NCBI GenBank assembly: GCA_002354035.1
Contig: DEKU01000054.1
Coordinates: 1 to 13,198, forward strand
DNA: 13,198 nucleotides
Direction: 5' to 3'
DNA from: Bacteroidales bacterium UBA2714
GTDB taxonomy: Bacteria > Bacteroidota > Bacteroidia > Bacteroidales > P3
Below, piece by piece: positions 1-7,080 of the stretch; position 1 is the first letter of the stretch; each line of letters begins with the position of its first letter. The notes under the pieces were generated by a model, which saw only the letters and a program-made list of their open reading frames with translations, was not told where the DNA came from and searched no databases. The position numbers were made by a program, and so were the translations under genes.

Positions 1-1503
1 GCCACGATGGAGTCCACCGCCGATGGCAAGACTGTGCTGAGCGGCACAGCCCTCAACTGGGTCAGCGGCGACCAAGTGGCCATCTACGGCACAGCTGGAC
101 GCGGCCTCTATTCGGCCACCCCGCAGACTCCCGCCACCGTTGCCACGCTCGACAACGTGAGCGGCGAGACCGGCGACGGACCCTTCCGCGCTTTCTACCC
201 CGCCTCGCTGACTTCGGACGGTGCTACCATCACCCTGCCCGCCGGTCAGACCTACGTCGAGAATTCCATCAACGAGTTCCCGATGTATGCTGAGAGTGCC
301 ACCAACCAGTTGGCTTTCAAAAACCTCTGCGGCGTGCTGAAACTGCACCTCACCAAGGCCAACACCAACATCACCAGCATTACCGTCAAGGCCAATGCGG
401 AGATTTGTGGCGACTATACCGTCAGCTATATGAACGATGTTCCCCAGCTCAGCTACACGGGCAACGGCTCGAAGACCGTCACCATGGCCTGCCCCACGGC
501 TCAGGACATCAGTGATGGAAAGGATTTCTACATCGTTCTGCCCGCCACTTTCGACTCGCTGAAGAGCATCACACTCACGACCGACGACGGCCGGACTTGC
601 ACCAAGACCGTGAAGAGCAACGTTTGCATCAACGTGCAACGCAGTACTGTTAAAACAATTATGCTTAATAATAGTGATATGTATTACGAACCTCTTCCCG
701 AAGGTGCCTTACCTGGTCTATTCACGATAAATCAGAGCGGGGACTTCGTTCGCTTCTCCCAAGGCAACCTACAGTATCAAGCCAGCACTAATATCTGGCG
801 TTTTGCAGAGAATCAATGGGACTTTGTTGGTCAACACTCATCTATTTACGATAGCATAGGAGGAACCGTCAGCGGTAGCGACAATAGATTCATTTCTTCT
901 ACTTACAGTGGTTGGATTGACTTATTTGGATGGGGGACAGGTAACAACCCCACACAACACTCCACTGATTTTAGAGACTATCAACCCACTATTGATTGGG
1001 GAGTTAATGCAATCAGCAATGGTGGCAACCAACCCGACATGTGGCGTACACTTAGTATCAGCGAATGGGCTTACTTATTTAACAGACGTCCGACTATCAC
1101 CAACTTGGGTACTAATAATGCTCGATTTGTGAGAGGGCGTGTAAATGGAGTCAAAGGAGTTATATTATTCCCCAACGTCTATTATCATCCCGATGGTTTA
1201 CCAACACCTACTGACATCAATAATTTTGATATCATTGATTGGAATGATAACTTATTTACATCTTCCCAATGGGCTGAGATGGAAGAGAACGGGGCGGTGT
1301 TCTTACCCGCCGCTGGTTTTCGTGCGGGAACAAGAGTCATAGTTACTGGCAATAGTGGCCGCTACTATTCAACTACTCCTACAAACTCACCTGACCAATC
1401 AGGTGGCAGATTCATGGATTATGGCAGGTATTATCTAGACCCTTATTCATACAATTTCCGTCAATACGGACAATCTGTTCGTTTAATTATGAGCATTAAC
1501 TAA
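1..1503 (+). CDS. Fimbrillin-like surface protein with C-terminal FGE/C-type-lectin-like domain, 5' partial
   Basis: The reading frame is open at the left edge, so the true start and signal peptide lie outside; the ATG at 7 is not a credible start. The protein has two parts (residues counted from that Met). About 1-210 resembles the fimbrillin family (Mfa/FimA-like beta-sandwich), with the recurring pattern FKNLCGVLKLHL followed by a run of short beta-strand-like segments. About 230-498 resembles the FGE/sulfatase-modifying-factor, C-type-lectin-like domain common in Bacteroidales surface proteins: it opens with VRFSQGNLQYQ and WRFAENQWDFVG, contains LFGWGTG and LPAAGFR, and ends with a QSVRLIMSIN strand. 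Such proteins are normally lipoproteins or pilus-tip components at the cell surface; this is inference because the N-terminus is missing. Base composition changes sharply near 640-660, from GC-rich to AT-rich codons, at the domain junction. A strong terminator follows. Ligand and exact role are unknown. Confidence 0.75.
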   Translation, partial: ATMESTADGKTVLSGTALNWVSGDQVAIYGTAGRGLYSATPQTPATVATLDNVSGETGDGPFRAFYPASLTSDGATITLPAGQTYVENSINEFPMYAESATNQLAFKNLCGVLKLHLTKANTNITSITVKANAEICGDYTVSYMNDVPQLSYTGNGSKTVTMACPTAQDISDGKDFYIVLPATFDSLKSITLTTDDGRTCTKTVKSNVCINVQRSTVKTIMLNNSDMYYEPLPEGALPGLFTINQSGDFVRFSQGNLQYQASTNIWRFAENQWDFVGQHSSIYDSIGGTVSGSDNRFISSTYSGWIDLFGWGTGNNPTQHSTDFRDYQPTIDWGVNAISNGGNQPDMWRTLSISEWAYLFNRRPTITNLGTNNARFVRGRVNGVKGVILFPNVYYHPDGLPTPTDINNFDIIDWNDNLFTSSQWAEMEENGAVFLPAAGFRAGTRVIVTGNSGRYYSTTPTNSPDQSGGRFMDYGRYYLDPYSYNFRQYGQSVRLIMSIN

Positions 1504-1515
1504 CCCTGATACCGT

Positions 1516-1577
1516 GAATTTGTAATTCGCAGCAACTGAGAATAGGATTTGTAGTCCTCTGGATAACGCATCAGTTG
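1516..1577. repeat. Small nested inverted repeats with TGT loops downstream of the surface-protein gene
   Basis: Two short hairpins share the same TGT loop: GAATT-TGT-AATTC at 1516-1528 and AGGATT-TGT-AGTCCT at 1544-1558 (one T-G wobble). The second is enclosed by a longer inverted repeat, CAACTGA at 1533-1539 and TCAGTTG at 1571-1577. The pattern recalls palindromic REP-like debris, but no transposase is present and no second copy occurs in this window. It could equally be RNA structure in the 3' untranslated region. Confidence 0.35.
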
Positions 1578-1582
1578 AAATG

Positions 1583-1622
1583 CAAAGAGGGTTCCCCGCC
1601 GTTCGGCGGGGAACCCTCTTTG
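1583..1622 (+). terminator. Strong rho-independent-type terminator hairpin
   Basis: A nearly perfect inverted repeat has arms AAAGAGGGTTCCCCGCC (from 1584) and GGCGGGGAACCCTCTTT (to 1621) around a GTTC loop, plus an outer C-G pair. The right arm ends in TTT and the left arm begins AAA, so it can work in either direction. It lies 80 nt past the surface-protein stop codon and very likely ends that transcript. Confidence 0.85.
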
Positions 1623-1713
1623 TGTGAACCAAGTCCAGTGGGTTGTCCGATTTCTCATTTATGATTGTCTGTGTAATTGAATGTGGCTGCTGATGTGATG
1701 TCGAAAAAGTGTT

Positions 1714-1929
1714 TTGTGTACTTATGATATTTCGGTGAGTGATTCTTTGATAGAGCATGTCTGTTCGGCTTTCCTCAGCGACGAGGCTGTCGTGACGTGG
1801 CTGCAACAGCAAGTGGATTTAATCCTACGGGAGTTTGTAGTCAATCAAAAAAGGGTCATTGACGGGTGGATGCTGCCGTCCGCACCAGTCTTTTACGGGA
1901 AAATATTCTTATTGGAGGGGGGCAAGTAA
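1714..1929 (+). CDS. Small antitoxin-like protein, possibly degraded
   Basis: This is a 71-residue reading frame with no ATG; TTG at 1714 is the only near-upstream start. Residues about 6-37, including SDSLIEHVCSAFLSDEAV and TWLQQQVDLILREF, match the pattern of short Bacteroidales proteins that I recall beside toxin genes: an amphipathic helix, an 'AFxSDEAV' turn and a WLQQQV helix. The remaining residues (from VNQKRVIDG) look unlike that family, and the last codons overlap the end of the converging PIN gene remnant. It may therefore be an orphan antitoxin or a decayed fragment of one. There is no clear -7 box or ribosome binding site. The family match is from memory of the pattern, not a search. 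Confidence 0.4.
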   Translation: MCTYDISVSDSLIEHVCSAFLSDEAVVTWLQQQVDLILREFVVNQKRVIDGWMLPSAPVFYGKIFLLEGGK

Positions 1930-2319
1930 AAATAGGTCTAAAGTGAGGACCTTAACTGATGGGAATGGGATGGTTTTTAAGCTGTTGAAATGGGTGTCTT
2001 CACTCACAATGTAGTCCGCGTTGGCGATAATGGCGCAGTCTACAAATTAATTGTCGTCGGGATCTTGGGTTATGAGGTAGAAGTGGTATTGTGGGTCGTA
2101 CAAGCGGACGTTAGGATTGCGTAGGATGGCTCTCACGATATTGTCGGCAAAAGTGGAGCTGACTTTCTCAGACAATATTTCAGTATATTCGTTGATAATC
2201 TCGTTGCTGACACAAAGAATGTATTTGCCATTGAGAAAGGCTTCCCATGTGGGGCGGTACTGGCTGTGGCGTGGAATCATCCGCAGGAGGCAATTGGTGT
2301 CGAGGACTATGTGCCTCAT
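1909..2319 (-). pseudogene. PIN-domain toxin (putative ribonuclease), interrupted by a nonsense codon
   Basis: The start is the ATG at 2319, 2 nt after the upstream antitoxin stop. Residues 1-90 read as a PIN-domain protein of the type paired with small antitoxins in Bacteroidales: IVLDTNCLL with the first acidic residue at D7, the VSNEIINEYTEIL helix with its conserved Glu, and DPDDN at 86-90. Codon 91 is TAA (2047-2049). In the same frame beyond it the sequence continues as FVDCAIIANADYIVSEDTHF, the classic second half of the PIN fold with its remaining acidic residues, and runs to a natural stop at 1909-1911, giving 136 residues in all, which is normal for the family. Relatives usually have Lys after DPDDN, and AAA to TAA is a single change. 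The shortened product lacks the C-terminal part of the active site and should be inactive. A sequencing error cannot be excluded. Confidence 0.8.
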
Positions 2320-2321
2320 GT

Positions 2322-2555
2322 TCAGTGGGTGTTGTAAGGGGTACGCATGTGTTCGTGGCCCCACTGCTCAAGAACGGTGTCGTTTACTTTTCCCTCGTCC
2401 CAAAGGCTGTCCATTTCCCGGTCGGCTCGGTCGGCAAAGAATTTGGAGAGAGCGAATTTCAGTTCCTTTAGGTCTTGTTCAGTTTCCAAGTAGGACATTG
2501 CTTTCAGCAGTTCTATCTGGGCGTCGTTGAAAGGTTGGCGGATTGAGGATTCCAT
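2322..2555 (-). CDS. Antitoxin partner of the PIN-domain toxin
   Basis: This 77-residue acidic protein has the layout seen in small proteins encoded just before PIN toxins in Bacteroidales: NDAQIELLKAMSYLETEQDL near the start, a helix ending in DREMDSLWDEGK, and WGHEHMRTPY close to the C-terminus. It would bind and neutralise the PIN RNase and probably repress its own promoter, although I see no known DNA-binding motif. Its TGA is separated by 2 nt from the toxin ATG, the tight coupling expected of a toxin-antitoxin operon. The start is the ATG at 2555, with no Shine-Dalgarno sequence. It lies 49 nt downstream of the lipid kinase gene on the same strand, so transcription may read in from there. 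The antitoxin is intact while its toxin is broken. Confidence 0.75.
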   Translation of the reverse strand: MESSIRQPFNDAQIELLKAMSYLETEQDLKELKFALSKFFADRADREMDSLWDEGKVNDTVLEQWGHEHMRTPYNTH

Positions 2556-2604
2556 GAGCGTTGTTGTTTAAAGTGTTTGACCATATAACGCATAAGTGCC
2601 TAAA

Positions 2605-3564
2605 TTATTGTATGGAGGATTCGGTCGGGCGGGGGCTGACGAAGGTGACGGCGTGGCGGAGATTCTGGACTTGGTAGCGGGAGGAGTGGAGCATCTCGCC
2701 GTCGATGACGAGCCAGAAGGGTTTGTGGCTTTCGATGGTTGCGGTGGTGGCTTGGCGGTAGAGCATGAGGCGTTGGGCGTCGGGGCGGTGGATGTGGGTG
2801 CCGCGGCTGTAGTCGCCCACGAGGCTGGCGAAACGGGCCAGCGACATGCGGCGGAAGAGGTTGACTTCGAGGAGGCCGTCGTCGTTGAGGGAGAGGGGAG
2901 CGCACATGTATTTGCCGCCATTGTAGCGGCCGTTGCCGAGGGTGCAGAGGAGCATGTGGCCGTCGAAGAAGGGCTGTCCGTCGACGGTCATGCGGACGTA
3001 GTTGCTGCGGGAGGTGAAGAGGCTGCGAATGATGCCGGTGGTGTAGGAGTGGCGGCCACCGATGATGGGGGTGCGGCGGATGTCGTTGCCGGTTTTGCAG
3101 ACCATGGCGTCGAAGCCGAAGTTGCAGATGTTGATGCTGTAGCGGGTGGCGGTGCTGCCGTCGGCGGTGGGGTAGTCGATTTTCATCACGTCGACGGGGT
3201 GGGGGGTGCCCTCGATGAGGCGGTCGAGACGGGTGAAGTCGTCGAGGGTGCCGTAGTATTTGATGTAGTCGTTGCCGCTGCCGCAGGGGAAGCATGAGAT
3301 TTGGCAGTCGGGGTTGCCCACGGCGCCGCTGACGACTTCGTTGAGGGTGCCGTCGCCTCCGCAGGCGTAGAAGCGGACGGGCTGGCCGGGGTGCTGGAGG
3401 CACCACTGGTCGACCCATTGGGTGGCGTCGCCCATGCTGCGGGTGGTGTAGATGAGGTGGTCGAAATCGTTATAGCGGGCGGCATAGAGGCCGACCTGTT
3501 GCTGTATGAGCGCGGTGGAGTCTTCGCGCCCGGCGCTGGGATTGATGATGAAGATGTGTTTCAT
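2605..3564 (-). CDS. Diacylglycerol kinase family (YegS/LCB5-type) lipid kinase
   Basis: This is a 319-residue cytosolic or membrane-associated kinase of the DAGK catalytic-domain family, which phosphorylates diacylglycerol, sphingoid bases or related lipids with ATP. Visible motifs are NPSAG at 8-12, the nucleotide-binding loop GGDGTLNE at 69-76, PCGSGND at 93-99 (the family's GTGND-like segment), and a late VIDGEM segment in the C-terminal beta-sandwich. Length and motif order are normal. The frame is open upstream to 3789, but the ATG at 3564 is chosen because NPSAG then falls next to the N-terminus as in relatives and because a -7 box lies at 3576-3583, inside the upstream extension. It is transcribed away from the divergent redox gene. 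The exact lipid substrate cannot be read from the sequence. Confidence 0.9.
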   Translation of the reverse strand: MKHIFIINPSAGREDSTALIQQQVGLYAARYNDFDHLIYTTRSMGDATQWVDQWCLQHPGQPVRFYACGGDGTLNEVVSGAVGNPDCQISCFPCGSGNDYIKYYGTLDDFTRLDRLIEGTPHPVDVMKIDYPTADGSTATRYSINICNFGFDAMVCKTGNDIRRTPIIGGRHSYTTGIIRSLFTSRSNYVRMTVDGQPFFDGHMLLCTLGNGRYNGGKYMCAPLSLNDDGLLEVNLFRRMSLARFASLVGDYSRGTHIHRPDAQRLMLYRQATTATIESHKPFWLVIDGEMLHSSRYQVQNLRHAVTFVSPRPTESSIQ

Positions 3565-3575
3565 GTTTCGGGCTG

Positions 3576-3583
3576 CAAAGTTA
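3576..3583 (-). promoter_or_regulatory. Bacteroidota -7 promoter box for the lipid kinase gene
   Basis: On the - strand this reads TAACTTTG, a match to TAnnTTTG, 11 nt before the ATG at 3564. Transcription would start only a few nucleotides before the start codon, giving a very short leader. I do not see a good -33 TTTG at the usual distance. Confidence 0.5.
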
Positions 3584-3729
3584 CAAATATTATTTAAATA
3601 AATGGCTTTAGAGGGGCTGGTTTTTTCTGGAGAAAGGGCTGAGGAGGGACTTTGTGGCGCGGAATGGCGTTGTTGGGCGTTGATTATTAGTGGGTACGTG
3701 ACAAGTGGGAGGATTGGGGGTAAAATAAA

Positions 3730-3760
3730 TTTTGTGAATGAAAAAAAATAAGTATTTTTG
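3730..3760 (+). promoter_or_regulatory. Bacteroidota promoter (-33/-7) for the fused redox gene
   Basis: TTTTG at 3730-3734 and TATTTTTG at 3753-3760 match the -33 TTTG and -7 TAnnTTTG elements with an 18-nt spacer. The ATG at 3788 lies 27 nt further on. The box overlaps the TTG at 3758, which rules that codon out as the start. Confidence 0.75.
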
Positions 3761-3787
3761 CACCCACAAACAAAAATATTAATCACC

Positions 3788-6700
3788 ATGTACAGAATCC
3801 AATCTCATCCTATCTTAGACATCCCGCAGCGCGAGACGGTAGAGTTCCTTTACGACGGAAAGAAAATCCAGGCCCCGAAAGGCTACACCATTGCGGCAGC
3901 CTTGCATCAGGCGGGCTATCCGGTGCACAGCCACAGTATTGACGGGCGCAACCGCAGCCTGAATTGTGGTATAGGCAAGTGCGGCGCATGCGAGATGCTG
4001 GTGGACGGGCAGGTGCGGCGCATCTGCATCACTCCCGTCGACGGCGTAAAAGAGGTGAAGTCAGTATCCGCCAAAGAGGATGTGTGGCCCGACATGCGCG
4101 ACCACCAGCCCCGTGAGGTGAAGATATACAAGACACAGGTGGCCATCATCGGTGCAGGCCCCGCCGGTCTGGCCTGCCGCGAGCAGCTGAATGCTTTCGG
4201 CATCACCAACCTGGTGATAGACAACAATAGCCGCATAGGCGGCCAGTTTAACATGCAGACCCACCAGTTCTTCTTCTTCGAGCGGGAGAAGAAGTTCGGC
4301 GGCATGCGCGGTTTTGATATTGCCAAGACCCTGGCCGGCGACAATCAAGAAGGCATACTGCTGAACAGCACGGTGTGGGACCTGCTGGAGGGCGGCCGTG
4401 TGGCCGTGAAGAATATCGCGACGGGCGAAGTGTCGTATGTCGATGCCGAGCATTTGGTCGTAGCCACCGGCGCAGTGCCTTTCATGCCCACATTTGAGAA
4501 CGACGATGTGCCGGGTGTTTACACCGCTGCCGTGTTCCAGAAGATGATGAACCAGGAGCATACCCTGCTGGGCAAACGGGTGCTCACCGTAGGCGCTGGC
4601 AACATCGGCTATCTGACCTCCTATCAAGGTATGCAGGCCGGTGCCACCATCAAGGCCATTATTGAGGCCATGCCCCGTGAGGGTGGTTTCCCGGTGCAGG
4701 CCAACCGTGTGCGCAGACTGGGTATACCTATCATGACGGGATATACGCTGGTGCGTGCCATACCCAATGCCGACTATACCGGTGTGACGGGTGCCGTCAT
4801 AGCCAAATGTGAGAACTTCAAAGCCATCCCCGGCACCGAACAGATTATCGACGACATCGACATCATCAATATCTGCACAGGTCTCATACCCGACAACCAG
4901 CTGCTGGTGAAAGGCCGTGAGGTCTTTGGGTTCAACACCTATGGGGCTGGCGACGCCATCCGCATTGGCGAGGGAACCAGCGCCGTGTTGCGTGGCCGTC
5001 AGGTGGCCTATGAGGTGGCCCAGGCCATCGGCATCCGCTTTAATTACGACGACTATCTCGACATTTCAAGACAGTATATCGACTCGCAGCAGCACCCGGT
5101 GCGAATACTCGAAACGCCCAATCTCCCCACCCCCGAACGGAGGAAACTGAAACCTTATGTGCAGCTGGATTGCCTCTATGGCTTTGCCTGCAACCCCTGC
5201 AGTTTCTCCTGCCCGCAGGGAGCCATCACCAAGCCCACCACCGGCACCACCCCCACCGTGGACTACGACAAGTGCATCGGCTGCATGCAGTGCGTCACCA
5301 GCTGTCCCGGCCTGGCCATCTTCGGCTACGACGAGCAGAAAAACATCTGTTTCCTCCCCATCGAGTATGAGGTGGCCGAAGGGGCAGAGGTGTTCCTGGT
5401 GGACAATAACGGAGCCAAGGTGGGCCAAGGCATAGTGGAGAAGATAGTGCGCAAACCCAACAAGACCAACCTCGCCCGTGTCAAAGTGGTGGAATGTGGC
5501 AAGGCCATCACCGACATAAAAGGCTTTATCGTCAAGGGAAGATACCCCGAACCCCTGACCCTGAAACCCCTCCACGAGGTGGAAAGCGAAACCTACGTCT
5601 GCCATTGCGAGGACATCAAGCTGGACCGTCTGCTGCGCGTTATCGGCAATCGGAAGACCATTTCCGTCGACGAGTTGAAGCATATCACCCGTCTCGGCAT
5701 GGGTCCCTGCCGTGGCAAACGCTGCATACCCCGCGCACGACAAATACTGCGCACCTACGGCATAGAGCTTGTGGGCGACGCCACACCCCGCGCACCCCTC
5801 TCCAACCAGGTGACCCTCGCCGACCTCTACACACCCGGCACCCGTGAAACCTTCGTCTATCCCACCACCAATGGCGTCAAACATGAGAGCGTCGAAGTGC
5901 TCATAGCCGGTGGCGGCATAGCGGGCAGCGCCCTGTTCCGCTACTTTGCCGAAGCCGGTCGCAACCCTGTCATGATCAACTACAGCCGTGGTGCCTCATG
6001 GCGTTGCATAGGTGGCGGCCGTCCCGCATTCTCCAATCCCGACATCGCCGACATCGCCGTCCACAACCACGAAATCTTCAAACAGATGCAGACCGAGTGC
6101 AACATCAACTACCGCACCACCCATTACGTCAACCTTGTCCACGACGAGGCCACCTACCGGTCGCTTGATGCCTCCCGCGCCTGGAGCGATGCCTACATGA
6201 TTGAGCGAAAAGACTTCAAGAAAGAAATATCACCCCTGTGGGACGACAGCCGCGACACCTACAGCCATGCCCTCATCACCCGCGACTGCTGGCAGGCCAC
6301 GCCCGGCCGCGTTATCGACTACCTGCGCTGGATAGGAACCCAGAAAGGCGGTCGCTACTTCGAGGACTGCGAGCTGCTGCACATTCAGCGTGTGGGTGGA
6401 CACTATGTGGCCTTGGTGCGCAACCACGAAGGGCAGTATATCGAATACACCTGCGACCATTTTGTCAACGCCATGGGATGGGGAGCTGAGAAGTTCATCG
6501 ACCAGCTCGACCTCGACACCGGTCTCTACCCCGTCAAGCACCAAGCCTTCATCACTCGCCGTCTGCCTATGATGGGACCCAACGGTGGCCCGCTCGACAT
6601 GATTATCGACCGTCGCCACTACAAGGGTTTCAGTGCCGTCTACGGCCAGCAGTGGGGCCACACCGGCCAGATAATCGGATGCGCCAGCCCCGACACCGAC

Positions 6701-7015
6701 GCCTACGAAGCCCGTCAAAACATCAAATACAACAGCAAGGAATTCCTCGAGATTGTCGCCGAAGTGTTTGCCGAGTGGATTCCCAACCTGCGTGATGTGG
6801 GGTTCCTCGCCGTCTGGGCAGGCCGCTACACCGAGCCCCGCTACATCGTCGACCCCGAAGTGGGCCTCTGCACCGGTCTGCGTGGTCACGGCTTCATGCT
6901 GGGGCAATACCTTGCCAAGCTCTATGTTGACAAGTACCTGGGGCGCGACGTACCCTCCTATATGGAAAACCTCCGCATCGGTGGATCAGGTCTGTCCGAA
7001 AACGCCTTCAAGTAG
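3788..7015 (+). CDS. Single-chain multidomain amine/amino-acid dehydrogenase (HcnA + HcnB + [4Fe-4S] + BFD + DadA/HcnC modules)
   Basis: This 1075-residue redox enzyme has modules in this order. (1) An N-terminal [2Fe-2S] domain of HcnA/opine-oxidase type, with C60-x4-C65-x2-C68-x11-C80. (2) A two-dinucleotide flavin/NAD(P) oxidoreductase, with GAGPAG at 122-127 and GAGNIG at 269-274. (3) An iron-sulfur segment with C462, C468, C471 and C475, then C496-x2-C499-x2-C502-x3-C506-P, enough for one certain and perhaps two [4Fe-4S] clusters. (4) A BFD-like [2Fe-2S] domain, C605-x-C607 with C641-x4-C646. (5) A C-terminal DadA-like FAD amine oxidase from about 700, with GGGIAG at 708-713. Separate subunits of this kind form hydrogen cyanide synthase, opine oxidase and hydroxyproline dehydrogenase. 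The likely reaction is oxidation of an amine or amino acid (for example glycine, a D-amino acid, sarcosine or a proline derivative), with electrons moved through the centres to a carrier. No signal peptide or membrane segment is seen, so it is probably cytosolic. The start is set by the promoter just upstream. The gene stands alone between a promoter and a terminator, so the neighbours do not reveal the substrate. Confidence 0.88.
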   Translation: MYRIQSHPILDIPQRETVEFLYDGKKIQAPKGYTIAAALHQAGYPVHSHSIDGRNRSLNCGIGKCGACEMLVDGQVRRICITPVDGVKEVKSVSAKEDVWPDMRDHQPREVKIYKTQVAIIGAGPAGLACREQLNAFGITNLVIDNNSRIGGQFNMQTHQFFFFEREKKFGGMRGFDIAKTLAGDNQEGILLNSTVWDLLEGGRVAVKNIATGEVSYVDAEHLVVATGAVPFMPTFENDDVPGVYTAAVFQKMMNQEHTLLGKRVLTVGAGNIGYLTSYQGMQAGATIKAIIEAMPREGGFPVQANRVRRLGIPIMTGYTLVRAIPNADYTGVTGAVIAKCENFKAIPGTEQIIDDIDIINICTGLIPDNQLLVKGREVFGFNTYGAGDAIRIGEGTSAVLRGRQVAYEVAQAIGIRFNYDDYLDISRQYIDSQQHPVRILETPNLPTPERRKLKPYVQLDCLYGFACNPCSFSCPQGAITKPTTGTTPTVDYDKCIGCMQCVTSCPGLAIFGYDEQKNICFLPIEYEVAEGAEVFLVDNNGAKVGQGIVEKIVRKPNKTNLARVKVVECGKAITDIKGFIVKGRYPEPLTLKPLHEVESETYVCHCEDIKLDRLLRVIGNRKTISVDELKHITRLGMGPCRGKRCIPRARQILRTYGIELVGDATPRAPLSNQVTLADLYTPGTRETFVYPTTNGVKHESVEVLIAGGGIAGSALFRYFAEAGRNPVMINYSRGASWRCIGGGRPAFSNPDIADIAVHNHEIFKQMQTECNINYRTTHYVNLVHDEATYRSLDASRAWSDAYMIERKDFKKEISPLWDDSRDTYSHALITRDCWQATPGRVIDYLRWIGTQKGGRYFEDCELLHIQRVGGHYVALVRNHEGQYIEYTCDHFVNAMGWGAEKFIDQLDLDTGLYPVKHQAFITRRLPMMGPNGGPLDMIIDRRHYKGFSAVYGQQWGHTGQIIGCASPDTDAYEARQNIKYNSKEFLEIVAEVFAEWIPNLRDVGFLAVWAGRYTEPRYIVDPEVGLCTGLRGHGFMLGQYLAKLYVDKYLGRDVPSYMENLRIGGSGLSENAFK

Positions 7016-7041
7016 TAAGTTGCACAGCAACATACCAAACG

Positions 7042-7069
7042 AAAGAGTCCACCCATCGGTGGGCTCTTT
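7042..7069 (+). terminator. Terminator after the fused redox gene
   Basis: The stem AAAGAGTCCACC / GGTGGGCTCTTT (12 pairs, one T-G) around a CATC loop is followed by TCTTTTAT. It begins 26 nt after the stop codon at 7015 and 12 nt before the converging phosphatase gene's stop, so it may serve both transcripts. Confidence 0.8.
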
Positions 7070-7080
7070 TCTTTTATACC

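Noticed and set aside
900..1503. Active diversity-generating retroelement target
   Set aside because: The fold is compatible, but no template repeat, reverse transcriptase or accessory gene is in the window, so it is kept only as a low-weight finding.
1504..1713. Possible RNA gene or insertion sequence between the surface gene and the toxin-antitoxin patch
   Set aside because: Apart from the small hairpins and terminator I see no transposase fragment, terminal repeats, target-site duplication or tRNA-like fold.
2117..2530. 137-residue + strand frame across the toxin-antitoxin pair
   Set aside because: It has no family pattern, while the - strand gives two tightly coupled genes with recognisable toxin and antitoxin patterns.
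2596..3297. 233-residue + strand frame opposite the lipid kinase
   Set aside because: Its Val/Ala/Gly/Asp/Glu-only composition is the mirror of GC-rich codons on the other strand; the - strand has clear DAGK motifs.
3758..3787. N-terminal extension of the redox protein from a TTG codon
   Set aside because: The codon lies within the -7 promoter box, so it would not be part of the transcript; the ATG at 3788 is used instead.
5066..5884. 272-residue - strand frame inside the redox gene
   Set aside because: Low-complexity Gly/Ala/His-rich translation with no motif; the + strand frame carries conserved cysteines throughout this stretch.
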